From CAZAZQ01 sp964489705 (GTDB taxonomy: Bacteria > Zixibacteria > MSB-5A5 > GN15 > FEB-12): 17,458 nucleotides of DNA. Positions 7,307 to 14,516 of the stretch are shown here, one piece after another. Within the stretch, counting starts at the first letter, position 1. Each line of letters starts with the position of its first letter. The notes below the pieces were generated by a model. It had not been told where the DNA came from, did not search any database, and worked only from the letters and a program-made list of their open reading frames with translations. Position numbers and translations under genes: made by a program. The stretch is taken from contig CAZAZQ010000032.1 in assembly GCA_964489705.1 (NCBI GenBank), positions 1 through 17,458 of the forward strand, in the 5' to 3' direction.

Positions 7307-7684
7307 TTACTGTCGGGTGCTCATTTTGTGTAGGCGCTGTAACGCTTGGGTGTACTTGTTATTTTGCTTCGACCACTCAACCAGCCGCTCGCACGGGAAA
7401 CTCTCGCACTCTGAGCAAAACCGCAGCCTCTTGTCGTCGACGCAGCACTTCAAAATCCAACACTCCGGCGACCAGTGCGCGGAACGTTCGCCGCGGCATC
7501 CGCGGCAGTACATTTTCCGCTCGAGCGCATCGGCAACGCCTTCGTGTTCTTTCAGCCAGCCTTGTTGCCTGTACCATGCGACCATCCGTTCGGCAGCTTC
7601 CGCATCAAAAGGGAGCTTCCAGATATCACACGTCTCACAATCAACGCCGCAGGCACCAATCAAATCATAGTTCGGTTCGGTCAT
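7307..7684 (-). CDS. Cys-rich DUF3795 family protein
   Basis: This 125-aa protein matches the DUF3795 pattern: CGVDCETC near the N-terminus (Cys12, 16, 19), a central CRGC (Cys60, 63), then C75, CC80-81, and FCSECESFPCERL with Cys90, 93 and 98. The spacing suggests two or more metal (zinc or iron-sulfur) sites. The biochemical role of the family is not established, and I infer only metal binding. The ATG at 7684 has no Shine-Dalgarno and lies only 8 bases after a perfect TATAAT, so the mRNA is probably leaderless or nearly so. It stands alone between an AT-rich orphan gene and mnmE. Confidence 0.85.
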   Translation of the reverse strand: MTEPNYDLIGACGVDCETCDIWKLPFDAEAAERMVAWYRQQGWLKEHEGVADALERKMYCRGCRGERSAHWSPECWILKCCVDDKRLRFCSECESFPCERLVEWSKQNNKYTQALQRLHKMSTRQ

Positions 7685-8050
7685 GGAGTTAAATTATACT
7701 TTTTTCTTTTTTGGGCAACGCTAAAGCTCAAGCACCGCTCTGCACTACAATTCCCCCCATCCAAATAACCTATGGCTTGGCATTGACAAAGCGTAGCGGC
7801 AAACGACAAAGCATAAGAGGTTGCCAATAAAGAAAGCAGAATTGGTCTACCGAGCTTGACGTCTATATCCACGATTTTGTGCATTTCGAAATAAAGATTT
7901 TCGTGAGTTTCAATGTAGCTTTTCACATCTTATGCCCATAAGGTACGAGATACTTGGCATCAGGTGCACCGCCGCACTAAAATCTGTAAGCTAACAGTAT
8001 CTTAACGTCAGAAATGTTGTGCCAGAAAGTAACGCTACTATGATACCGCC
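7685..8050. other. intergenic region between the DUF3795 gene and mnmE
   Basis: This 366-bp stretch holds the DUF3795 promoter and the region downstream of mnmE. An 81-codon GTG-started frame on the minus strand (7926-7681) ends in an ATGA overlap with the DUF3795 start. Its product has no recognisable motif, and it runs through the promoter, so I do not call it a gene. GACAAAGC occurs twice exactly 20 bp apart (7785-7792 and 7805-7812), and TTGGCA at 7778-7783 is inverted as TGCCAA at 7822-7827. No RNA gene is evident. Confidence 0.5.
7693..7719 (-). promoter_or_regulatory. promoter of the DUF3795 gene, implying a leaderless mRNA
   Basis: The minus strand shows a perfect TATAAT (7698-7693) eight bases before the ATG (7684). 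It is preceded by an A-rich spacer (AAAAAAGAAAAAAG) and TTGCCC (4 of 6) 15 bases upstream. A start site 6-8 bases after the -10 would fall at or next to the ATG. The absence of any ribosome-binding site agrees with leaderless translation. Confidence 0.55.
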
Positions 8051-9484
8051 CTATTTCCCAATGCAAAAGGTTGAGAAGATTTGCTCTAAGATGTCCTCGG
8101 TATATACTTTTCCTGTGATTTCGTCAATGGCACTCGCCGCCTGCCGGAGCTCGAATGCCGGTATTTCCGGCGATTCCCCCGCCTTTATCATCCTTTTTGC
8201 CCGATGAAGGCTCTTCAGCGCCGCTTGCAGTTTCTGCCGGTGGCGAGCAGAAGTGACCACCAGCCCGGAGGTCAGATCCGGCATTCGAGCATCGATACGC
8301 TCGATCAAGCTCTTTTTTAAGCTCTTTATCCCCTTTTTCGTTTTGCATGAAATAGGGACGATATGGTGTGCCCTGAGCCGAGGCAACATCGCTCGGACGT
8401 TGCACAGCAAATCTATCTTATTGCCGACCAACAAAATATCGTGCTCCACCGAAGATGTTCCCTGGGGTGTTCTTTCTCGTGACGGGATAGCCGGAAGGTC
8501 TTCGGCAAGTTTTTCCTCCCAATTTTTTTCGGAAAGATCAATTATCCACAAGCGCAGGTCAGCTCTTTTAAGTAGTTGTTTGGCTTGAGCTTGACCGGCT
8601 TTTTCGATGGCACCGCCTTTTTTTCGTAAGCCCGCCGTATCAATAAGGTTAACCGCCACCCCGCCCAGTTCAATCCATTCCGACAGGTAATCTCTGGTCG
8701 TTCCGGCGGTTGGGGTGACCAAGGCACGCTCCTGCCGCAGGAGGAGATTGAAAAGGGACGATTTCCCGGCGTTCGGCCGTCCGGCGATGGCAACCGTGAA
8801 ACCTTCCTTGATTATCCTGCCGCCTTGATAGCTTTCGACAAGTTCCGTTATATTTTCGATGAGCTTGTCGAGCTGGCGCAACAACTTTGGCGATTGAACG
8901 GTTTCGATATCTTCTTCCGGGAAGTCGATTGACGCTTCTATTTCCGAAAGGATTTTTACTATATTGCTACGCAATAAGTTAATATGCTCCGAATATGCTC
9001 CCAGTAGATGCTCCCGGGCAGTGCGGTAAGCGACGGAAGTGTTGGCGCCGATGATTTCCGCTACCGCTTCCGCTTTTGCCAAGTCGATCCGCCCGGAAAG
9101 AAACGCCAACTTGGTAAACTCCCCCGGCTCCGCCGCTCTCGCCCCGGAAGCGATAAGCTCCTCCATAATACGGTTGATAACCTGCCTGCCGCCGTGACAG
9201 AAAATCTCGACCTGCTCCAAGCCGGTGTACGATTTCCCCTTGGGCATGTAAACAGCCGTCACCTCGTCGATAACGGCGCCGGTGCGGTCGACAAAATGAC
9301 CGTAGCGCATCAGAAAAGGGGTCGCTTTTGATTCTTTTGAAGCCGGGATGAAATGCTTTTGAAGGTAGGTGAGGCTCTTTTTCCCCGCCAGCCGGAGCGC
9401 CGCTATTCCCCCCTCGCCGGGCGGAGTGATGACGGCGACAATAGTGCCATCAAAAAAATCGGCTTCTGAAGAAGGCGGGGACAT
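8051..9484 (-). CDS. mnmE: tRNA modification GTPase MnmE (TrmE)
   Basis: MnmE is the GTPase partner of MnmG in wobble U34 modification and uses a folate one-carbon unit. The 477-aa protein is slightly longer than the usual 450-460. It has the N-terminal formyl-THF-binding domain (TPPGEGGIAALRL, about 20-32; GKSYTGLEQVEIFCHGG at 83-99), then an inserted G domain with P-loop GRPNAGKS at 235-242, GTTRD at 261-265, DTAGLR at 282-287 and NKID at 355-358, and ends with the diagnostic CIGK motif whose Cys is catalytically important. An extra polar loop (about 330-348) before NKID accounts for the additional length. It lies 25 bp downstream of yidC without the khpB/jag gene often found between them. 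Confidence 0.98.
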   Translation of the reverse strand: MSPPSSEADFFDGTIVAVITPPGEGGIAALRLAGKKSLTYLQKHFIPASKESKATPFLMRYGHFVDRTGAVIDEVTAVYMPKGKSYTGLEQVEIFCHGGRQVINRIMEELIASGARAAEPGEFTKLAFLSGRIDLAKAEAVAEIIGANTSVAYRTAREHLLGAYSEHINLLRSNIVKILSEIEASIDFPEEDIETVQSPKLLRQLDKLIENITELVESYQGGRIIKEGFTVAIAGRPNAGKSSLFNLLLRQERALVTPTAGTTRDYLSEWIELGGVAVNLIDTAGLRKKGGAIEKAGQAQAKQLLKRADLRLWIIDLSEKNWEEKLAEDLPAIPSRERTPQGTSSVEHDILLVGNKIDLLCNVRAMLPRLRAHHIVPISCKTKKGIKSLKKSLIERIDARMPDLTSGLVVTSARHRQKLQAALKSLHRAKRMIKAGESPEIPAFELRQAASAIDEITGKVYTEDILEQIFSTFCIGK

Positions 9485-9509
9485 TGTGTTTCACGGTTTC
9501 GTCACGACT

Positions 9510-11231
9510 TTACGATTTTACAACCAACCCCTCTTGCGGAGATCCCGTGCTTTTCCGCCGCCGGAAAATGAGATAGTCGAACAGCGAGAAAATAGAGAAA
9601 CATGTCCAGTAGAGCACCAAACCGGCGGGGAATTTATACAACAGCCAACCCATGAACAAGGGGAAGAAATACATAAGCATCTTGTTTTGTTGCGAGGTGC
9701 TCGCCATCGTGAAGCGCTGGGAGATAAACTGGCTGATAATCATGACGGCAACCAAAATAATGTACGGATCGGTGAAGCTGGTAGCGCCGCGCGACAAATC
9801 GGTGATGAACCCGACAAACGGAGCGTTGCGCAAAAGGATAGTGGAGCGGAAGACCGAAAACAAAGCGAAGAACAACGGCATCTGGGGCAGCATCGGCAGA
9901 CAGCCGGACATCGGATTGACGCCGTGGGCTTTGTAAAGCTTCATCATCTCCGCATTGAGCGCCTGCGGATTGTTTTTGTGTTTCTTCTTGAGCTCCTCCA
10001 TTTTGGGCTGGAGCTCTTTCATCGCGTTCATCGACTTGTACGATTTCAGCGAGAGAGGAAGAGTGACGACCTTCACGAAGAAAGCGAAGAGGATGATGAC
10101 CAAGCCGTAGTTGGGAATAACCTCATACATCCGCGGCAAAAGCCAAATGATAGCGACGGCAAACGGTTTGATAAGCCAACCGACAATCGGGGTGGTGCCG
10201 ATACCGAGCATGTCTTCAAGCCCGACGTTGTATTTTGACAAGAGAGTATAATCAAGCGGTCCGACGAACACGCGGAAGGTATCGGCAACGGTATTGATAT
10301 TGGCAAAGGGCATATTGATGCCGACCGTTATCCGTCTTTGTTCGATGGTGCCGTCCGGCGTCGAAATTTTTTCCTTTTCCCCCTGGGCAAAAACGCCGTC
10401 CGCCATCCTGTTTCGGGGAATGAGAACCGCCGCAAAATACTTCGAGCGCACCCCTGCCCAGGTCGTATAGCCGGTCAGCGATTGATTCAGCTTGTTGTCC
10501 TGAAAGTCATCCAACTTTTCCCGGGAACCGGACATCATCGCCACCGCTTCCATGGCGTTGTAGTCCATTTCCGCTTGCGGTTCGGTCACCCCCAAGGGGG
10601 TGTTCCAGACGAGATTATACTGCCGTTCAAAGCCGAGCTTTATCGGCTCCCGAACTTCCAATTCCAAATCGAAATGGTAGCTGTCAGGATAGAAGGTATA
10701 CTTCTTGATGATTTCCCCCCCTGAAGGGGCGGTGTAATGATACGTGATGACTTGTGAGCCGTTCTGCACATGGTACGTGCCGGGAGCGAGATCAGCCGAA
10801 AAATCGACCGCGGTTGTCGAGAAAGTACCGTTAGCAAAGGTAGCATCAGGTGTGGCATGCTCCGCAAGGGGGAGCATCTCGATTTGTTTACCGTCACGGT
10901 ACGTATATTTTTTCAGCTTCAACGACAGCAAGCCGCCGCCGTGACTGGTCAACAGAGCGGTGAACGTGTTGGTTTGAATGACAACCGTATCCGGCGTTTT
11001 CTCGGTGCTGTCAGCCTCTATCGCCGCTACTTTCGGTTCTTCCCTTTGCTCGGGAGGAGGGGGAGGCGTAATGGAAGTGTCAGGGGAAGGAACTTGTTGC
11101 GCCGTTTCTTGCTGGGTCTGTTGTTGTGGTTTGGGAGGAGTGTAGAGTCCCAGATACTCCAGTATCTGGAAGTAAAACAATATCAGGATCACCAAAATGA
11201 CTATTATGGGAAGAGTTTTTTTATCTATCAT
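9510..11231 (-). CDS. yidC: membrane protein insertase YidC
   Basis: YidC inserts and folds inner-membrane proteins, alone or with SecYEG. The 573-aa protein has an N-terminal transmembrane helix (residues about 7-25), a Pro/Gln-rich linker (32-62), a periplasmic beta-sandwich domain to about 340, and the conserved five-helix 60KD_IMP region from about 345. This Gram-negative layout indicates a diderm cell. The hydrophilic-groove position that is Arg366 in E. coli appears to be Lys387 here (AFFVKVVTLPL), keeping the positive charge. The amphipathic coiled hairpin (KELQPKMEELKKKHKNNP, about 405-422) is intact, and the C-terminus is basic (FRRRK). It belongs to the rpmH-rnpA-yidD-yidC-mnmE run, with a 54-bp gap from yidD. 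Confidence 0.98.
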   Translation of the reverse strand: MIDKKTLPIIVILVILILFYFQILEYLGLYTPPKPQQQTQQETAQQVPSPDTSITPPPPPEQREEPKVAAIEADSTEKTPDTVVIQTNTFTALLTSHGGGLLSLKLKKYTYRDGKQIEMLPLAEHATPDATFANGTFSTTAVDFSADLAPGTYHVQNGSQVITYHYTAPSGGEIIKKYTFYPDSYHFDLELEVREPIKLGFERQYNLVWNTPLGVTEPQAEMDYNAMEAVAMMSGSREKLDDFQDNKLNQSLTGYTTWAGVRSKYFAAVLIPRNRMADGVFAQGEKEKISTPDGTIEQRRITVGINMPFANINTVADTFRVFVGPLDYTLLSKYNVGLEDMLGIGTTPIVGWLIKPFAVAIIWLLPRMYEVIPNYGLVIILFAFFVKVVTLPLSLKSYKSMNAMKELQPKMEELKKKHKNNPQALNAEMMKLYKAHGVNPMSGCLPMLPQMPLFFALFSVFRSTILLRNAPFVGFITDLSRGATSFTDPYIILVAVMIISQFISQRFTMASTSQQNKMLMYFFPLFMGWLLYKFPAGLVLYWTCFSIFSLFDYLIFRRRKSTGSPQEGLVVKS

Positions 11232-11285
11232 ACATATCGCTCAGCTTATCTCACTTCATTATAGGTTACCATTACTTTGCCAGTG

Positions 11286-11495
11286 TTACGGCACAGGGTC
11301 GTAGCCTCCGTTGTGCCACGGGTGGCATCGGAGCACGCGCTTTATCGCCATTATGCTCCCCTTGAGGGCGCCGTATTTTTTCAAGGATTCTTCCGCGTAA
11401 TGAGAGCAGGTCGGGTAGTAGCGGCAACTGTTTCCGATAAGAGGGGAGAGGGTGTAACGATACACGTAAATGAGCAGAATGAAAGGATACGCCAA
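11286..11495 (-). CDS. yidD: membrane protein insertion efficiency factor YidD
   Basis: YidD is a small inner-membrane-associated protein that assists YidC. The family core is complete: an amphipathic N-terminal helix (LAYPFILLIYVYRYTLSPL), then CRYYPTCSHYAEESLKKYG and a C-terminal RCHPWHNGGYDPVP with the conserved Cys, His and Gly residues. I choose the TTG at 11495. It follows the rnpA stop by 10 bases, has AAGG eight bases upstream, and gives 69 aa beginning where family members begin. The upstream in-frame ATG at 11606 would give 106 aa but overlap rnpA by 101 bp and add a 37-residue extension unrelated to the family. Confidence 0.88.
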   Translation of the reverse strand: MAYPFILLIYVYRYTLSPLIGNSCRYYPTCSHYAEESLKKYGALKGSIMAIKRVLRCHPWHNGGYDPVP

Positions 11496-11505
11496 AAGGG
11501 AAACC

Positions 11506-11856
11506 TTAGGCTGTTTTTTCGTTGATGAAGGTAAAAAGGCGCTTGAGCTCGGCGTCGATATTTTCAAAAGTTGTTTGTTTGCATTCCGCATCTGGGTAAA
11601 TGCCAATTTTTACCGGCTTCGCCAAGAGGTGCCGATTGAGTCGGACCGCCTCTCGAAAGAGCCGTTTGAGCCGATTTCGCTGAACCGCTTTGCCATGCTT
11701 TTTGGAAAGGAAGACCCCGAACTTAAACGAATCACCGACCGCCCATACTAAGGTAAAACAGTTTCCTGATATTCTTTCTCCCTCTTTGAAAAGCTTCCGG
11801 ATCTCCGTCTGGCTTTTCAAGCTGAGAGAACGGGGAAATCTATTTCTTCCGGGCAA
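11506..11856 (-). CDS. rnpA: ribonuclease P protein component
   Basis: RnpA is the protein subunit of RNase P, which trims the 5' leader of precursor tRNAs. The 116-aa basic protein contains the family signature RNRLKRLFREAVR at about 60-72, an N-terminal FPRSLSLKSQTEIRKLFKEG segment and the central FGVFLSKKHGKAVQRN strand. The start codon is TTG at 11856, which lies inside the last codons of rpmH and gives a 17-bp overlap. A later in-frame TTG exists but has no better ribosome-binding site. It is followed by yidD after 10 bp. The matching RNase P RNA gene is not in this window. Confidence 0.94.
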   Translation of the reverse strand: MPGRNRFPRSLSLKSQTEIRKLFKEGERISGNCFTLVWAVGDSFKFGVFLSKKHGKAVQRNRLKRLFREAVRLNRHLLAKPVKIGIYPDAECKQTTFENIDAELKRLFTFINEKTA

Positions 11857-11992
11857 CTCGCACCGTCAGCCGTTTTCTTCCTTTGGCTCGACGTCTGGCG
11901 AGAACACGGCGACCCGCTTTTGTGCTCATCCGACGCCGAAAGCCATGGTCGTTCAGCTTTTTCCTATTCGAAGGTTGAAACGTTCTCTTCAT
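11840..11992 (-). CDS. rpmH: 50S ribosomal protein L34
   Basis: Reading the minus strand from ATG 11992 gives a 50-residue, very basic protein. It begins MKRTFQPSNRKKL, continues HGFRRRMSTKAGRRVLARRRAKGRKRL and ends ARKK before TAG. This is an essentially canonical L34, the small ribosomal protein of the large subunit. It lies immediately upstream of rnpA and overlaps it by 17 bp. A purine-rich GAGAAGAAA precedes the ATG. A promoter with good -10 and -35 elements lies about 30 bp upstream. In many bacteria dnaA is divergent from rpmH at this point. Here the divergent neighbour is an EF-G-like gene. Confidence 0.98.
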   Translation of the reverse strand: MKRTFQPSNRKKLNDHGFRRRMSTKAGRRVLARRRAKGRKRLTVRVARKK

Positions 11993-12022
11993 TTTCTTCT
12001 CATTTCTCCAATCAAGTCAGCC

Positions 12023-12050
12023 AATATACACAATTCCCCAAAACAGTCAA
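12023..12050 (-). promoter_or_regulatory. promoter of the rpmH-rnpA-yidD-yidC-mnmE run
   Basis: On the minus strand TTGACT (12050-12045) and TATATT (12028-12023) are separated by 16 bases, each matching 5 of 6 consensus positions. Transcription would start near 12016, giving a leader of about 25 bases before the rpmH ATG. Confidence 0.65.
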
Positions 12051-12230
12051 GAAATACATCGGGCAAACGGGGAAATTTTTCATCCGGTAATTTTATACTC
12101 CCGGAAAGAGAAAACCGCCCGGTATTTTTGGACGCTGTCTCCAAAGAACCTTTCAGCACCAGGAAAGGAAAAACCGAGGAGTCCGTTCCGCCCGTTTCGG
12201 AAACTTTTCCGCTTTTCTCTCACGAAAGAA
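12051..12230. other. central part of the divergent rpmH / EF-G-like intergenic region
   Basis: No gene is supportable here. It contains the inverted repeats CCTTTC/GAAAGG (12149-12168) and CGGAAA/TTTCCG (12198-12211). The latter is followed by CTTTTCTCTC and so is a weak plus-strand terminator-like hairpin just before the EF-G-like promoter. CCGGTA followed by a T/A-rich run occurs twice (about 12084 and 12119). No DnaA-box cluster is present. Confidence 0.45.
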
Positions 12231-12259
12231 TTGACAAAAATGGGAGCTTTTTGTATGAT
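12231..12259 (+). promoter_or_regulatory. strong sigma70-type promoter of the EF-G-like gene
   Basis: TTGACA (12231-12236) and TATGAT (12254-12259) are separated by exactly 17 bases, a near-consensus housekeeping promoter. The predicted leader of about 70 bases contains TTTTGC (12284-12289) complementary to GCAAAA (12305-12310), then GGAGGA (12325-12330) six bases before the GTG start. Confidence 0.8.
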
Positions 12260-12336
12260 TCTTAACTTTACGAGCTATATGCGTTTTGCCGATACCGGAG
12301 CGGCGCAAAAGACATTGAGAGTTTGGAGGATTACTG

Positions 12337-14418
12337 GTGAAGGAATTTACAACGGACAAAATTCGTAACATCTGTTTAGCGGGACAACGCGGTTGCGGAA
12401 AAACAAGCCTTGCCGACGCAGTCGCTTTCAATACGGGCCAGAACAACCGCATCGGACGGGTAGATGACGGGTCATCACTGCTTGACTACACCGAAGCCGA
12501 AATTGCACGGAAAACGTCGATTTCATCGAAGCTCCTGGCGTGCGAATGGCAAAAGACGAAAATCAATCTTTTGGATTGCCCGGGACACTCCGATTTTCCC
12601 GGTGAACTTCTGAGCTGCCTGAAGGTCTCCGATGCGGCGGGTATCGTCATCAATGCCGGAGCCGGGGTTGAAATCGGGACGCAGCTCCAGTGGAAAGCGA
12701 TGGCGGATTTCAACGTCGCCCGCTTTTTCTTTGTCAACAAGATGGAGCTTGAAAACGTCAAGTGGAAAACCGCTCTGGACTCGATTAAAAGCGTCTTCGG
12801 CAGGGAAGTGGTGGCGGTGCAAATGCCCATCGGCGAAGCGGAAAACTTCAAAGGAATCGTCGACTTACTCCAGATGAAAGCCTTCACCTACGATGAGAAA
12901 GGGAACAGCTCGGAAGTCGAGATTCCCGCCGATCTCAAGGATGCCGTGCAAACCGAACGGGAACAGCTGATTGAAATCGCCGCCGAAGCGGAAGACTCCT
13001 TGACGGAAAAATTCCTGGAGGAAGGAACCCTTTCCGATGCGGAAGTGATTAAAGGGTTGAGCATCGGTATCGCCAAAGGGAAAATTTATCCCGTCTTGTT
13101 CGGCTCCGCCGCCAAGAATATGGGCGTCAAGACCATGCTGGACTTTTTCGTGAAGTACCTGCCCGCTCCCAACCAGATGCCCCCAATTACCGCCATCAAG
13201 AAAGATAAAGAGGAAACGCTCGAGGTTCCGTGCGATCCCCAAGGGAAAAACATTGCCTACGTTTTCAAGATTGCCTCCGAAGGGCACCTCGGAGATATGT
13301 CGTTCATCAAGGTCTTCTCCGGAACCGTCAAACAGGGAATGGAGCTGCGTAACGTTCAGACCGGTACGACCGAGCGGGTGGCGCAGGTGTATACCTTCCA
13401 CGGAAAAAACCGCAGCGAAGTGACGTCGATTCCCGCCGGTGATATCGGCGTGTTGGTGAAACTGAAAAATACGCACGTCGGCAACACCCTGGCGGATTCG
13501 GACGTGACTTTCTTTATTCCGCCGGTGAAATTCCCCAATCCGGTGATGGATGTCGCCATCAAGTCCAAGTCCAAAGGAGACGAGGAAAAAGTAGCGGCGG
13601 GTTTGCAAAAGCTGAACGAAGAAGACCCCACTTTCAAAGTCGTTTCCGACCCGGCGCTCAAGCAAATGGTGCTGTACGCTCAGGGTTCCACCCACATCGA
13701 AGTGCTCACCGAGAAGCTCAAGCAGCGATTCGGAGTGGAGGTGGAGCTGGTCAAGCCGAAAATTCCGTACCGGGAAACGGTGCGCGGCAAAACGGAAACC
13801 CAGTACCGGCACAAAAAGCAGACCGGCGGGCGCGGTCAGTTCGGGGAAGTTTACCTGCGCATCGAGCCGAACGCCCGCGGAGCAGGCTTTGAGTTTATCG
13901 ACGCCATCAAGGGCGGCGTTATTCCCAGCAAGTACATTCCGGCGGTCGAGAAGGGCATCGTGGAAGCGATGCAACACGGCGGCTTAGCCGGGGCACCGGT
14001 GGTCGACGTAAAGGTGACGCTCTATTTCGGTTCCTTCCACGAAGTCGACTCCTCCGATATGGCGTTCAAGATCGCCGGAGCGATGGCGTTCAAGCAGGGC
14101 TTCATGGAAGCTAAGCCGGTGCTTTTGGAGCCCATTTACAACGTCGAAGTGCTTGTGCCGGATGAGTTCACCGGGGACGTGATGGGCGACCTTTCGTCCC
14201 GGCGTGGGAAAATCGCCGGTATGGATCCGGAAGGGAAGAGCCAGCGGATCCGGGCGGCGGTGCCGCAAGCCGAGCTTTACCAGTATTCCGTCGACCTGCG
14301 CTCGATGACGCAAGGGCAGGGCGTGTACTCGCTGGAGTTCTCGCATTACGAGGAAGTCCCGCACGAAATCGCTCAGAAAATCATCGAGCAAGCCAAGGCG
14401 GAGATGGAAGCGGAATAA
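12337..14418 (+). CDS. EF-G-like translational GTPase (FusA2-type paralogue)
   Basis: This 693-aa protein has the full EF-G domain series: a G domain with its insert, domain II, domains III-V, including the domain IV segment YRHKKQTGGRGQFGEVYLR and the C-terminal GVYSLEFSHYEEVP. Normal EF-G translocates tRNA-mRNA on the ribosome. This copy departs from canonical FusA in the nucleotide site: G1 is GQRGCGKT (16-23) instead of GHIDAGKT, G3 is DCPGH (80-84), and G4 is NKME (134-137) where NKxD is expected. The RVDDGSSLLDYTEAEIARKTSI stretch is typical of the EF-G-like subfamily rather than the str-operon FusA. The start is GTG with a strong GGAGGA six bases upstream. The gene is monocistronic, diverges from rpmH and ends at a strong hairpin. 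I infer a ribosome-associated accessory GTPase whose exact role is unknown. Confidence 0.9.
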   Translation: MKEFTTDKIRNICLAGQRGCGKTSLADAVAFNTGQNNRIGRVDDGSSLLDYTEAEIARKTSISSKLLACEWQKTKINLLDCPGHSDFPGELLSCLKVSDAAGIVINAGAGVEIGTQLQWKAMADFNVARFFFVNKMELENVKWKTALDSIKSVFGREVVAVQMPIGEAENFKGIVDLLQMKAFTYDEKGNSSEVEIPADLKDAVQTEREQLIEIAAEAEDSLTEKFLEEGTLSDAEVIKGLSIGIAKGKIYPVLFGSAAKNMGVKTMLDFFVKYLPAPNQMPPITAIKKDKEETLEVPCDPQGKNIAYVFKIASEGHLGDMSFIKVFSGTVKQGMELRNVQTGTTERVAQVYTFHGKNRSEVTSIPAGDIGVLVKLKNTHVGNTLADSDVTFFIPPVKFPNPVMDVAIKSKSKGDEEKVAAGLQKLNEEDPTFKVVSDPALKQMVLYAQGSTHIEVLTEKLKQRFGVEVELVKPKIPYRETVRGKTETQYRHKKQTGGRGQFGEVYLRIEPNARGAGFEFIDAIKGGVIPSKYIPAVEKGIVEAMQHGGLAGAPVVDVKVTLYFGSFHEVDSSDMAFKIAGAMAFKQGFMEAKPVLLEPIYNVEVLVPDEFTGDVMGDLSSRRGKIAGMDPEGKSQRIRAAVPQAELYQYSVDLRSMTQGQGVYSLEFSHYEEVPHEIAQKIIEQAKAEMEAE

Positions 14419-14454
14419 GCGCAGACTATATCATAGACTCTATGCCATATATGC

Positions 14455-14488
14455 AAAGAGGCTGAAACGGAATCGTTTCAGCCTCTTT
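14455..14488. terminator. bidirectional intrinsic terminator between convergent genes
   Basis: AAAGAGGCTGAAAC (14455-14468) and GTTTCAGCCTCTTT (14475-14488) form a perfect 14-bp stem around a GGAATC loop. The stem begins with AAA and ends with TTT, and CTTTA continues after it on the plus strand. It lies 36 bp after the EF-G-like stop and 28 bp beyond the peptidase stop, so it can serve both transcripts. Confidence 0.88.
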
Positions 14489-14516
14489 CTTTACGGTTTG
14501 GTAATTTATCGCTGCC

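Noticed and set aside
8542..8550. Perfect DnaA box TTATCCACA inside mnmE
   Set aside because: It is a single copy in coding sequence (encoding Leu-Trp-Ile-Ile). There is no cluster, AT-rich unwinding region or second box nearby, so it is not evidence of an origin.
9487..9494. parS half-site TGTTTCAC just upstream of mnmE
   Set aside because: Only the left half matches. The following bases (GGTTTCGT) do not complete the palindrome.
9369..10238. 289-codon plus-strand frame across the mnmE/yidC junction
   Set aside because: It is antisense to two well-conserved genes, and the product has no family resemblance.
11286..11606. yidD read from the far upstream ATG (106 aa)
   Set aside because: It would overlap rnpA by 101 bp and add an N-terminal extension that does not resemble YidD. 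The TTG at 11495 has better position and a plausible ribosome-binding site.
11690..12265. 191-codon plus-strand frame across rnpA, rpmH and the promoter region
   Set aside because: It runs antisense through rnpA and rpmH and through the promoter of rpmH. No ribosome-binding site or motif is visible.
12865..13977. 370-codon minus-strand frame opposite the EF-G-like gene
   Set aside because: It is antisense to conserved EF-G domains. Its His/Phe/Gly-rich composition is typical of a shadow of Glu/Lys-rich coding sequence.
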